64,000 bases of DNA. Origin: Hippophae tibetana (lineage: Eukaryota > Streptophyta > Magnoliopsida > Rosales > Elaeagnaceae). The notes under the pieces are model-generated. The model made no database searches, was not told the origin of the DNA, and saw nothing but the letters and a program-made list of their open reading frames with translations. Both the position numbers and the translations under genes were made by a program. Positions 33,008 to 45,185 of the stretch are shown in pieces (position 1 is the first letter of the stretch; each line of letters begins with the position of its first letter). The stretch covers positions 39,303,169 through 39,367,168 of the forward strand of contig CM072805.1 of NCBI GenBank assembly GCA_037013495.1. Reading direction: 5' to 3'.

Positions 33008-34941
33008 ATGAACCTCTTATCTTTCCCTCATCATTCACTTTCACTTACTCCCCACCCCTATACCTTTTCTATCGTGCGCCGTTCATTCACAATTATCCCC
33101 TCCACCGCCACATCCTTACTTTCTTCTTCGTCTAATCTCCTTAGGCCACTTTCTCTACTACGCAGTCAGATCGTCTCTTTTCGGCCGCTCCATCTTCCAC
33201 ACATCTCCTTCTCCGATGATCTCCTGCGGGACTCCGGTTCGACTATTATTGCCCTCGCCGGTGCCTATGGCCTCGTTTTCGTCTTCGATAATCTCACTCA
33301 GCGGAGCGTTATTCAACAGGTTTCATCGTCTCTCCTTCTTTAATACTTACACTTTTAGGAATAATATTTTGCTTTTGTCGATTCGTTATTTTGTATAAAA
33401 TCTAGAGATACTTCCATACTTTTCTAGAAGACTAGAACTTTCGAACAAATGTTGAAGCAGAGTGAAAACAGCTTCTCGTGTTCCTGACTGTTATTTGTGG
33501 ATGGCAAGCTCAAGTGCTCAACACTCTGTCGTTTTATACAAATCTGTTGTGTACTGTATCCTCGTATCTAGCAAGCATATAGTGCTATGCATTTTATAGG
33601 ACATATTGGGATGCTAAATTACTAATGTTATAAAATAGAATGGATATATTCCTTAGTTCATAATTCGCTGGAAACTAGATATTCAACTATTCATGCGAAA
33701 TTAAAATAATGTAATTGGTCTTAAATCATGGATCTATAACTAAACTGCAGAATAACAGGGAGTATAAGATCAGATACGCTTGGTTAATTTAAGCTTCTAT
33801 GTAATTTTTTCCTTATACAATAAATTGTTAAAAAAATCAGGCCTGGTTATGTTGTCAATTACAATTATTCTCATTGCAAGTCTTTGCTTAATATAATTTT
33901 CATTAACAATTCATTTTTGACAATTTTTTTACACCATACCTTTAATGATTGTAACAGGGTCTAAGCAGAAAACTGGTTCATATATTGTCTGGGTTGCTTT
34001 TCTTGATTTCCTGGCCAATTTTCAGGTATCCTTAACTTTTCCTTCAAAAGTCAAAAAGCCAATTGTGTCGTTTTTAAATTTATGATATCTAACTGGAACA
34101 TTGATGATTTTAAATGCTAGAGTAGCAACGCAATGGAAGCTCGCTTCTTTGCTTCTCTAGTTCCATGTGTGAATTTCATAAGGCTTCTGGTCCATGGCCT
34201 TTCTCTGGCTACCGATGAAGGACTAGTGAAATCTGTTACTCGAGAAGGAAACCCTGAGTACACCTCCACCAGTTATTTCTTAGCCTTTTGAACTGTTTTC
34301 TTCTTGACACCAGAAATTGGTTCAGCTTATTCGTGTCACACTTGCAGGGAGTTGCTTAAAGGTCCTTTGTTCTATACTCTGATATTGATCTTATGTACTC
34401 TTGCTTTTTGGCGAGAGTCTACCCTTGGATTGATCTCGGTGTCAATGATGTGCGGTGGGGATGGTATTTCCTCTACCTTTTCTATATTTTGCTGCTTCAT
34501 ACTCCTTGCAACTGGTAAAACAGTTTTCTGTTTATATAGGCATTGCTGATATCATGGGTAGAAAGTTTGGGTACGTGAAGATCCCTTATAATCATAGTAA
34601 GAGTTGGGCAGGCAGCATATCAATGTTTATCTTTGGATTATTGGTTTCTATTGGGTATGATTGAATCTATTCTCTTTTGCAAAAATCAAACAAAATGATT
34701 CCTTACACATTGCACCATTTAATGGACATTGATGTAATAATCATTTTGACAATGTAGGATGTTGTACTATTATTCTGTTCTTGGTTATCTTCATCTGGAT
34801 TGGACTTGGACAGCACAAAGAGTTGCTGTAGTTGCTTTGGTGGCAACGGTCGTCGAATCCCTTCCAATTACAGACATCATTGATGACAATATATCTGTTC
34901 CATTAGCGAGCATGCTTGCTGCATTTATGTGCTTCCGTTAG
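33008..34941 (+). CDS. VTE5: phytol kinase 1, chloroplastic (6 exons)
   Basis: Exons 33008-33319, 33958-34025, 34123-34257, 34348-34463, 34540-34654 and 34758-34941 give 309 codons plus TAG with consistent phases and GT-AG introns. Residues 1 to about 70 are Ser/Leu/Pro/Arg-rich, as in a plastid transit peptide. The rest is the polytopic CTP-dependent polyprenol kinase fold: LSRKLVHILSG (about 105-116), SLATDEGLVKSVTREG, ELLKGPLFY, MMCGGDGIADIMGRKFG across the exon 4/5 junction, and LVATVVESLPI..DDN near the end. It phosphorylates phytol released from chlorophyll to phytyl-phosphate for tocopherol synthesis in the plastid envelope. The LSRKLVH and HGLSLAT blocks favour VTE5 over the paralogue farnesol kinase (FOLK). 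No lesion was seen. Confidence 0.92.
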
Positions 34942-35990
34942 CAGCTATCTCCCTGTAACTGTAAGATCCCTCCTCCTTTTGCCACATAATTTCGTAGTTG
35001 GCATGGTTATTTGTAAGTTCTTTTTATTTTTTCTTTGCAAGCATTTTTGAACGCCTATTTCTATTGGTTTTCATCAGATGTACTCTTAGAAGTGAAAAAC
35101 GATTCATCTTTAGATTTTAGTAAATCGCACTTATCAATCAAAGCCAGCAGCTCTAAAATACATATGAGGTAAAGTGCATTCAATAAGTACCGGAATATTT
35201 TGTTTAGGCAATTAAGGGGGCAAAGAATAAATAAATAAAATCGTCGAGAGTCTTGAGTGAAATAAATTTAATGGTTAAGAAAGGTGAATCTGCTTGTTAA
35301 TTAAAATTATGAAGTACATATTTTATTCTGCATCTTTAACAGTGTGTCCTGCATGTTAATTTTCTTTTACTGAAAATTATGTTGGGCCAGTCATTTTAAT
35401 GGATAATTATTGACTTTAGAAAGTAAGATTGGTAAAAAGCAGAGCTCATATTCTAAACGAAACACTCAATGATTTTCGATTTAGCATTGCTTGGCTTCCA
35501 CTAGGTTTTGCATCTTTTCCCGACCATCATAAATTCAAGAGATGTGTTCAATGAATAGTTTATGCATCAACTGATGTGGCCTTATTTGATTAGCCTGTTA
35601 ATATAGAACGCTTCATTATATCTTATGGAAAATTAATAAAAGCAAGCAAGCCACATCAATTGTGCAGGTAACAAATTTAAGACACAAGTACTTTCCAAAT
35701 AAATGGCAATTTTTTTTTTAATTTAGGGTTTGGGTTACAAAATTTGTAAAAGTTGCAGAGGGTTTGGTCTCCATTCGTGGGTTTTTATCGGTTTGTTATT
35801 AAAAGTTTGTTAAACTAACACGAGTACAACAATATTTAAGACATAACAATGGAATTAAATGTGTACCACATTATTTTTGACATAACCAGTGGATGATGCT
35901 ACATATGAAGAGGCTGCAGTATTATATGATTGTTTCATAAACACTCACCTTGAGCACAAGGCTCTAGTGAAAGACGCTGGGAGGGGGTAT
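34942..35990. other. 3' flank of VTE5 and intergenic DNA
   Basis: It holds the probable 3' untranslated region of VTE5 and then intergenic sequence. No open frame or element was recognised. Confidence 0.5.
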
Positions 35991-35991
35991 C

Positions 35992-36671
35992 GATAAGCCA
36001 CGAACTCAACCACCACGAAAGTCAGAGAATTCTTCGGCCATATCAGAAGTATATGGATTGATGCTTAGTTCTAGTTGGAATTTCATTTTAGTTTTCATGT
36101 AAATAGCCATTTTCTCTTTTGTGATGTCGGGGTGCCTTGGTATTCAAAGAATTGACCCACCTTGTTGAGCCATTCGGTCGAATCATCACCTGAGTATCTT
36201 TGAAATTCAAGCTTAACTAAGTTCCAACAGACTCGTACCATCTTGAAGTCCTCCTAGTCCCATCTCCAATTGTTCGTTTCTTTCCTTATTAGTTGTCAAT
36301 AAATTATAGGTTATAGCTTTGATATCAATGATAGGTCCAATCAAAGCATAGAAAGTAAGCAAGTAAATGAATAAGCTCTTTGGGTGAGAAGAGCACAAAA
36401 TTTTGGAAAAAATTTCTATACATTCTTTATTCATTAGAAGTGTTTAAATACAAAAGAATCCTAACAACTTTTCGTATTCTTGTGACCACAACCTACACGC
36501 ATAAAACACAAACTAATTCATGGAAATATAAACAACAACTCACAGAAAAAATGACCATTTACGTACTAAATGAAATAAGACTCTAATTACAGCTAGGCAT
36601 CAGTCCATATATTTTTGATTTGGTCAATAAATTCGCTGAGACCTTCACGGTGGTTGAGTTCGTGGCTTATC
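35992..36671. repeat. inverted repeat of about 105 bp enclosing a gypsy gag fragment
   Basis: The left arm (35992 to about 36092) and right arm (36671 down to about 36566) share GATAAGCCACGAACTCAACC at their outer ends, and remain alignable with scattered differences through ATATGGAxTGATGCxTAG to TTTCATTT. The enclosed DNA reads on the minus strand as a gypsy-type gag piece: NEQLEMGLGGLQDG, then FQRYSGDDSTEWLNKVGQFF and EYQGTPTSQKRKW. It could be a foldback-like element that trapped gag DNA, or an inverted duplication of one retroelement segment. Confidence 0.65.
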
Positions 36672-38554
36672 AAATATCATATACATATCATCAAAAGGAA
36701 GTGACTAAATATAATATGTTTGTTTGACTATTACTTTTTCTTCCTAATTTTAACTAAATGGTTCAGGAACCATGATATGAAGTCCTCCATAACATTTATT
36801 GTTTTACTTAGTATATCCAGCCATGTCTCTATCTATTCCTAAGAAGTATTATATGTTGAACGAGTTCATTTGTTTATTTGTTAAGATATAATCTTAAAAG
36901 GCCAACAAAGGTTTCATCTATGAGGTCTATCTATTATTTGGTGGTATTGTATGAGGGAAACTGAATTCTAGATAGTGAGTATAATTATGTCATTGTACAC
37001 ATGCCTAATTTTCAAAGATTAGGATGTACTGTATTTCATTTCTCTGAATTTTAAAAGGGGTGGTTTGGTTTTGCTTTCTGAAAAGGTGAAATGTAATACT
37101 CTTCTGGGGTTGCATCAAAAGCGATACCAAAATAAAATATATTCAGGCTACTTTTATTTTCTTGCTTTTTTATATAATTAAAATTCAGCTTTAACTAATC
37201 CTCATTGGATAAACCGACCAAGTTGATACAGTTTATAATTGCTTTGGTATTTTATAAGAAATAAAAATAGTACTCTAAGAGTATTTTAATAGTGAATCCG
37301 AAACTTAGTAGTTAGGGTCCAAATAATCATGTGATTTTTTAATAAAGATACTTTGTTTTTTTTTTTAATATAAGTTTTATTTAGTTTAAAGTGTTAAGAT
37401 CAATTTTACAAAATTGTATTTATTAAAGGTAAAATTGAATTATTTTAAAATAAAAAAGTTTGAAGTTTGAACTTACAAATTAGAGAAGATAGATTTTTTT
37501 ATTTTTTTCGAATAAGCGATATAAAGACTCAGAGTAAAAAGAAAAAAGTAAAAAAAAAATTGAAACTAATGAAGAAAGGGAAAAAAATTGAACTTAATTA
37601 TCTATTTTTTAAAAATTAATAATAAAAGGAGCAAGATTGAGTCTAATTGATTTATCGTATCAATTAACAGAACTAATAGTTCGTTGCCACGTAAATAATG
37701 GGGGTCATGTACATAATTTTCTTTCCACCTCTCAATCTTAGAACCTTCTGGAGCTTTTCCAGCCAAATCGATTAGAGACGTTGGAGAAGGAAACTTGATT
37801 TCCATTTCCAAGTGACGTTTTAGTTGAAGTTGACTCAAAGTCAAAGTCATGAAGGTGCAACATATTTCAACTCAGAATCAATGGGCGCCATTGGGATGGT
37901 AGGGTCATTTATGTGAAGGTGCGTGGAAGGTTTCCATACTATTATTGTCTTGTCTCTATCTATCCAAGTTTCTACGAGATGACAGGGACACGTTGACAAA
38001 TAATAATGTAGTTTATTATTAAATATATTTATATAAATTAATTCTAATTAATTACTAGCTACAACGACATAATGCATATCTTTCTGACAAATATTAAAAA
38101 GATAGGAGTATTATATACCATGTACTACAAGATGAATCATCATGTCTTGTAATGAGAAATTTAATTATTTACCATTTAAATATCAACTCTCATATAAAAT
38201 TAGTCATAATAATCGGATGCAATAGCACCTAACTAAACTCAAATACTCCGTACAAAAACTATTACAAATACAATAATTATTTGAAGGTTTGGCACAAACA
38301 TAATAGTTATTTTTTTTAACTACATTTCATAAAGAAAAATTAATAATTGTAGGAATAATTTTTTAAATTATAAGAAAAAAATAAAAATAAAAATATGGTG
38401 TCACATTTGCTGATGTTATTAGCATATGTTCTTATTTGAAGGTAGAAAGTACAATTTGACGTTTTCACAGATGAATATTGAATAGCTCATCCGAGTAAAA
38501 TAAAATAAAATATGTATATGTTCTTCACCTAAAATCCTTCGTTCTTTGTCATAA

Positions 38555-38575
38555 AATAATAATAATAATAATAAT
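38555..38575. repeat. (AAT)n microsatellite
   Basis: About seven consecutive AAT units. Confidence 0.9.
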
Positions 38576-40476
38576 GGGTGTGTATTCTCATTGTATTTGG
38601 AGAATGATTCGGGTACATTCTCATAACTTCATATAATGAACTAACAATATATTAGTTCAAATTTGGCATGGCTAAAGAAAGTTTTCCGATAATAATAATC
38701 TATGTAAATATGAATATAAGTATTTAAAAAAATGAATAAAACTATAAAAAAAAGTTACTTAAATTATAAATATTAATTAAGTTTTATTATTTACATATAT
38801 AATAATATAACACTAATTAAATTTTGACAAATAAGTCTTAAAAAATCATTTTTCATTACAAAAACTCAAATTATATAGATAATTTTACTAAACTTTAATA
38901 AGTTAACAATATGGTGTTATATTATCACAATTAGATTTGTTATTATCATAATATTTTTTTATTAATGATAATTTATACAATAATAATAGCATTGAAGTGT
39001 AACTAATAGTAAAGACATAATAGATAATTTATATATTTTAATTACGATAATAATAAAGATTATTATAACAATATCATTATCTTAATAATATTTATTTTTT
39101 AATTTGTTATTTTTAAAGCATTATATCATACAAGTATCTCAAACTTTATATCATAAATGAGTACAACTACAAGCCCTTCCTTTTTCTTTAATAATAGGAT
39201 GAGACTTTAACCTTAAGCATTGAAGTGTATCTAAAAAAACACCATATATATTATTGTCTCTATAATTATCTCTTGTAGGTTTTAGAATAACGATTCTATT
39301 TAATTTTTGATAAAAATTAACATCAAAATCTTCCCTATCAAAGCCTTCTCAACTTGGATAAATAAATTAAATGGTGAAGGGAATATGAATTCAATTAAAC
39401 TTGTAAGCTAATCAAGTATGTATATAAATAGTAAATTAAGAATAATATAAATCAATAACGTTTGTCAAAAGATGAATGAATGATGGAGGAAATAAAGTTA
39501 GTCTTCTTTGCTCTTTTTAGTGGGCTAACCCAACTGCTCTTTGAAATAGTTTATTAAAAAAAACCTCAATAAATTTCTATAAAAAAAATGAGAGAAAAAA
39601 AAAATATTAACAAAAAATAAAATAAATAGAACATGCTCAAACTCATCTTATGTTTATGGCTTATAAGATTTAGAAGGCAAAGGTAATATACAATTATTTA
39701 AATATCATGATAAATATTTAATAATAATATTTATTAAAAACATGTATATATTATTAATATTATAATTAATAATTTTTCATTATATTACTACTATTATTAA
39801 TATATTTGCAAGAAAAATATATATGAATAAAATGATAAATTTTTTTAAAATTAGTTACAAATAATCATATATGTTATAAAAGAAAAATATTTTAATATTT
39901 AATTGTATTTCATAAATTATTTATAGAATAAAATTTTATTTTTTAAATATATTTTTATTTTTATTATGATATAAATAAATAAATATTTTTTAATTAAAAG
40001 TGAAACTATATTAAATAATTTAACAACCTTCAGTATTATTTTAATACTGAGAGAAGATGTTTGTTTGAAAGTAAGCTAGGCATGAATCTCATTCACATTC
40101 GTACCCAAGCTGCCACGTTTTTGGAGAAGTTCCATAGAAAAAGCTTGCTATTAGCCACCCAAATGATTGTCTCTACCAACGACAGGTTGTTTGAAGGTGC
40201 TGCGGTTTCGACAACAAATAACAAGTTGAGTTTTGGTTGTAGTATGCATTCTCTGATGATATGCATGGTTGTATATATCCTCTTGGCTACTGAATCTAGA
40301 AACGAAACGTTATAATAATGTAATACTAAAATCTGATTTATTATTGACAATTCAATGTGTGAAGGGTTATCTCACTGAAGATATTCACTCAGAGGCAATT
40401 ATGATTGGATTTTTCTCGACTGTACGTACGCGCGTATTGCCATTATAGAGACTAAGTATGTTTTATACTTAATTTA

Positions 40477-40497
40477 TAATATATATATATATATAAT
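40477..40497. repeat. (TA)n microsatellite
   Basis: An alternating TA run of about 20 bases. Confidence 0.85.
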
Positions 40498-40903
40498 GGT
40501 TTTTGACTAATGATAAACTTTTATTAGTCTTTTTAAATCTTTGAATTTTGATATTAACTCAATAGTTTATTATTTTTTTCATAAGACAACAGTTAATTAA
40601 TGAAACTACATTTTTTTTTTTAAATGACAGATTTTTCCATTAATGAAAAAAAAAAGACTAAAGTTGAGGAGAAAGGAAACAAGGAAGAAATTAATAAACC
40701 CTATTAATTGAAAAAGTCTTAGGCTCACCAATTGAGTCATATAAATTTCTTGGAAACCGATAAACCTCAAATTAAACCCTCTCCCAATTACTACTTCCTT
40801 CGGTTTTATATTCAAACAATTAAAAAAAAGAAATAACATTTAAAACTAAAACTGGACTCTAATGCTGTAATGCACAACCAAAGTAGAGTCACAGTCTAAG
40901 TAC

Positions 40904-40914
40904 CCATATAAAGG
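40904..40914 (+). promoter_or_regulatory. possible TATA box of GINT1
   Basis: CCATATAAAGG lies about 500 bases upstream of the GINT1 ATG and is followed by pyrimidine-rich sequence (CTCTCTCCCTC) typical of plant leaders. The transcription start is not known. Confidence 0.35.
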
Positions 40915-41414
40915 TATCTATCTGGTTCTACTCTCTCCCTCAATTATACACGTGTTTCTTTCTCTTCGAGCTCTCGATTACCTGTTCAGTTTTTTTGGCG
41001 AGTACAAAGATGTTCCTAATTGCCGGCGCGTAGAAAAGTATTAAAAGAGATTGTCGGATTTGAATTGAAATTGCCCTATATACTTGTAATTTAATATAAA
41101 TACACATACGGGCTCACCCCCGGATCACACCTTCGGGCTTTAGATGAACGTTTTATCTTTCGTACACATGTATGGTGTGTAATCTTCTCTGTTAACATCG
41201 AACTAGTTCCGTCACGTTTCAGAGAAGCCGAAGCTAGAGAGATAAAATTGAAAATAGAGAGAGATGGAATAGAATTCTAGAGCCTGAGCTGAGAGTTTGT
41301 GAACTTCACAAACCGTTAGACTGGATTGTTGGTGATTTCAACCTGCGAATTCGCCGGTGTGTTGTGATTGTGTCAGTTATTAGATTCTGTTGGGTCTGGT
41401 TGGTGACTAGAGGA

Positions 41415-44400
41415 ATGGGTTCAAGCCCAATTGTGGGCGGATCGAGTTTAGGTGGTGCTAATGGAGGTGGAACGAATGGTTCAAGTGGGAGTTGTTGCGA
41501 TATGACTGTTAAGTGTTCTTGTAGATGTAGATGGGAACAAAAACACCGATTGTTTTCATCCGGGTTCGTCTTCTTTTTTGGTTGTTTCGTTCTGTTGGGA
41601 TCCTTTGGCTTGCTCTATACGTGGTTGGTTTTCACGCCATTTGTCCGTACAGCCTCATCGTCACTTGGTTGTCAAGAAGATAGTGAGGGTTCATGGTCTG
41701 TTGGTGTTTTCTATGGTGATTCTCCTTTATCTCTCAAGCCCATTGAGTCTGTAAGTTCCACTTTCTGGGGGAAATCTCGTTTTTTGACTTCAAATGAGGT
41801 GTTTTTATTATTGATTTTATGGATTTGTTGGATTTGGCCATTTGGGTTTTTCTGGGTTTTTTGAATTTGACATTGAGATTGTTGTTGTGATATGTGGATT
41901 TAAAATTGAATACAGATGAACTTTTGGAAGGATGAAACCGCTGCTTGGCCGGTGGCCAATCCTGTCGTGACGTGTTCTTCAGTTTCTAATTCTGGTATCC
42001 CCAGTAATTTTGTTGCTGATCCTTTTCTTTATATACAGGTACATTTATTTATTTGTTTTTAATTTGAACTATCTGGGTTTTAGTACTCTTCTTGTTACTG
42101 TCACTGGTCATGGTTTTACCTGATTCTGTTGCTACGAGTGATCAAATGCCAGTCAAAGAATCTTTTTCCTGGTTTCTTAGCATTGAAGGTCAATTTGCTT
42201 TAACTAGTGATTGTAGTGAGGACAGTGGAGAAGAGGTTTGATAGAATTATTTTGCTTTAACCAATGATTGAAGGTCAATTAACATCGATTGTTTAGCTCT
42301 CTGAATAAGTTTTTCTGTTCCTCAACTGTGTTTTCTACTTTTCTTTAATTGGTTGTGGAAATTCTTGGGAGAAGTCCAATTGCTATTTTGCTAATTGTAG
42401 CAAAATGGGTTGACGCTGGTTTGGCTCAGGGATTGTGAATTTGAGCATGAGGCTGGCTCTTAAAGTTATGAGTTGAAGTTTTGGCATGTTTAATGAGAAA
42501 ATGGAGTTTTTCTTCCATGATGTTTGTTCTGCAATTTCGGACTATGAACTGTTATTTGTGGATGGATAAACAAGAGGACAGTTTGAGGTCACTTTCTTTG
42601 AAACCTTCAATAGCTATGGTTATAAGAATTGAATTGTTACTGCTTTAAGTAGCGTTTACAGGTTGATGAAGTATGTAAGAGTGACTCTATTAACTTGTAA
42701 CTGTAAGAGGGCTCTATAAGGATTTTTCTAACCTTGGGATAGATGGCAGATATAAAACTCAATTTTGGGGAAACACAGGGGAGGTCATTGATAATAACCT
42801 TTATTAGTTATGACAATTAGTCGAAATTGCATACAACCTTCTGTTTTTTGCATAAACTTGATTGACTCTATTTTCTACTCCTATTCAGCATTGGTATCAT
42901 CCTCTCGCTGATGACTCTTTTGAGAGGTAGTCACTGGCATACTAACTACTTTCAGATATCTGTGTTTAGATTCTTTAACATATTTCAGTGGACATTACGT
43001 ACTGTAGAACTTGGATTTCTCAAGTTAGTTTATTCCAGTGAATAGTACTTGAAAATAACTGAATCACATATTATACTATTTTCTTAATGTCTTCAGGGAG
43101 ATGCCTTATATCTATTCTATGAAACCAAGAATCCATTGACAATGCAAGGAGATATTGGAGTTGCAAAAAGCACTGATAAGGGAGCAACATGGGAACAGTT
43201 GGGGATCGCTCTGGATGAAGATTGGCATCTCTCATATCCATATGTCTTTGAACACCTTGGCCAAGTAAGACCTTTTTTTAATTTTTTTGCCTCCCCTTTT
43301 GCAAGTAGTGTCTCGTAGAATAATCATAATATTTCTTGATAACTGCTCTAGTATGGACCGGATAAAAAAACTTACCATGCAATTATCAATGCCCGTTAAA
43401 GTGAACTTTTAGGATTTGGGGGGGGCTTGATTGATGATACCTATTGAGGCTGTAATCTTATGAGAATAGTTAAAGTAATTAATTATTCTTTTTTTTTCTT
43501 TTCAGATATTTATGATGCCTGAGAGTAATCAGAAAGGTGAACTTCGTCTATATCGAGCAGTCAAATTTCCTCTTCAATGGACTTTGGAAAAAGTCATTTT
43601 GAAGAAACCTCTTGTTGATACAGTTATGGTCAATTACAATGGAATGTATTGGCTATTTGGCTCTGATCACAGTGGCTTTGGGACCAATGATAATGGGCAG
43701 TTAGAAGCTTGGTACAGCAGTTCTCCTTTTGGTCCTTGGAAACCACACAAGAAGAATCCAATTTATAATGGTGACAAGAGTGTGGGGGCTCGTAATGGAG
43801 GCAGACCATTTTTCTATAATGGTTACCTTTATCGTGTTGGTCAGGACTGTGGTGAAACATATGGAAGACGAGTGCGAGTCTTCAGAGTGGAAGTTCTTAC
43901 AAAAGATGAATACAAAGAAATTGAAGTTCCTTTGGGACTAATAGAGTCAAGTAAAGGTCGGAATGCTTGGAATGGTGCTCGTTACCATAATCTAGACGTG
44001 CAACAACTAAGTACTGGTGAATGGATTGGGGTAATGGATGGAGACCGGGTACCTTCTGGTGATTCATCCCATCGGTTGATTATTGGCTGTACTTCAGTTG
44101 CAGTTGTTGCTCTGCTTGTTGTATTGCTGGGTGTGTTGTTGGGTGTTGTGAAGTGTATCATTCCCTTAAACTGGTGCATACCTAATTCAGGGAAGAGATG
44201 TGATGCATATTTGTCCTGGGAAAGGTCATATTTATTTTCTTCCAAATTGAGACGGTTATGTGGCCGCTTGAACAGATCAATTTCATTCCTTAGAGGTAGA
44301 ATTAAACCAAATACCTGTTTTGGAAGACTTGTTCTTGCTATTATTTTTGCAGCTGGAGTTGCAATGACGTGTATAGCGATCAAATACATGTATGGGGGAA

Positions 44401-45185
44401 GTGGTGCAGAAGAGGCTTATCCTTATAAAGGTCATTATTCACAGTTCACATTATTAACAATGACTTATGAAGCACGACTATGGAACTTAAAGCTGTATGT
44501 GAAGCATTACTCAAGATGTTCTTCGGTTCGTGAAATTGTTGTGGTGTGGAACAAAGGGGTACCTCCAAAATTAAGTGATTTTGACTCTCTAGTTCCAGTT
44601 AGAATCAGAGTGGAGAAAGAAAATTCACTAAATAATAGGTTCAAGGTGGATCCATTGATTAAGACTCGAGCTGTTCTTGAGCTTGATGATGACATAATGA
44701 TGACTTGCAATGATATTGAGCGTGGTTTCAGGGTATGGCGTGAGTACCCGGATCGCTTAGTTGGGTTCTACCCGCGTCTCATTAATGGAAACCCATTCAA
44801 ATATCGGGGTGAGAAACATGCAAGAAAACATAATGGATATAACATGATCCTTACCGGGGCAGCTTTTATTGATAGTCAAGTAGCTTTTGAGAGGTATTGG
44901 GTGGAAGAAGCTAAGAAAGGTAGGGAATTGGTAGACAAGCTTTTTAATTGTGAGGATGTACTAATGAATTTCTTATATGCAAATGCAAGTAGGACTGTAG
45001 AGTATGTTAGAGCTGCATGGGCAATTGATACATCGAAGTTATCGGGTGCGGCAATTAGCCGAAACACAAATGAACACTATCGGAAAAGAAGCAATTGCCT
45101 CACCAAATTCTCTGAGATGTATGGAAGAACTTTGGCTGGCCATAAGTGGGGTTTTAACCGGCGGAAGGATGGTTGGGATTTATAG
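41415..45185 (+). CDS. GINT1: glucosamine inositolphosphorylceramide transferase (4 exons)
   Basis: Exons 41415-41750, 41916-42038, 43097-43264 and 43506-45185 join in phase 0 to 768 codons plus TAG; the Arabidopsis protein is about the same length. A Gly/Ser-rich start (MGSSPIVGGSSLGG) precedes a membrane segment at about residues 50-73. A lumenal beta-propeller-like domain follows (FVADPFLYIQ, YETKNPLTMQGDIG, YPYVFEHLGQIFMMPES, GSDHSGFG, ARNGGRPF). Two more membrane segments lie at about 398-425 and 482-502. The C-terminal GT64 (exostosin-like) domain has the metal-binding Asp triad in VLELDDDIMM (about 602-604) and ILTGAAF. It adds N-acetylglucosamine-type sugars to inositolphosphorylceramide in the Golgi. 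Alternative ATG codons further upstream lack family similarity. The gene appears intact. Confidence 0.95.

Larger units (their letters stand above)
36672..40900. other. AT-rich intergenic region
   Basis: About 4.2 kb without a recognisable gene. A GC-richer patch at 37680-37930 contains an 82-codon minus-strand open stretch with no known match. A patch at 40060-40350 is open on both strands but unrecognised. Simple repeats lie at 38555-38575 and 40477-40497. The end of the region would hold the GINT1 promoter. Confidence 0.5.

Noticed and set aside
32990-33343. GTG-initiated upstream extension of VTE5
   Set aside because: Non-ATG start; the ATG at 33008 is in frame and gives an ordinary transit peptide.
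33008-34941. Farnesol kinase (FOLK) as an alternative to VTE5
   Set aside because: LSRKLVHxLSG, SLATxEGLVKSVTR and MMCGGDGI follow the phytol kinase pattern more closely than FOLK.
37602-37850. Minus-strand open frame of 82 codons in a GC-richer patch
   Set aside because: Ends in low-complexity Leu-rich sequence and matches no family known to me.
40061-40350. Open frames on both strands
   Set aside because: No recognisable domain on either strand and no splice partners; could be chance or an undetected remnant.
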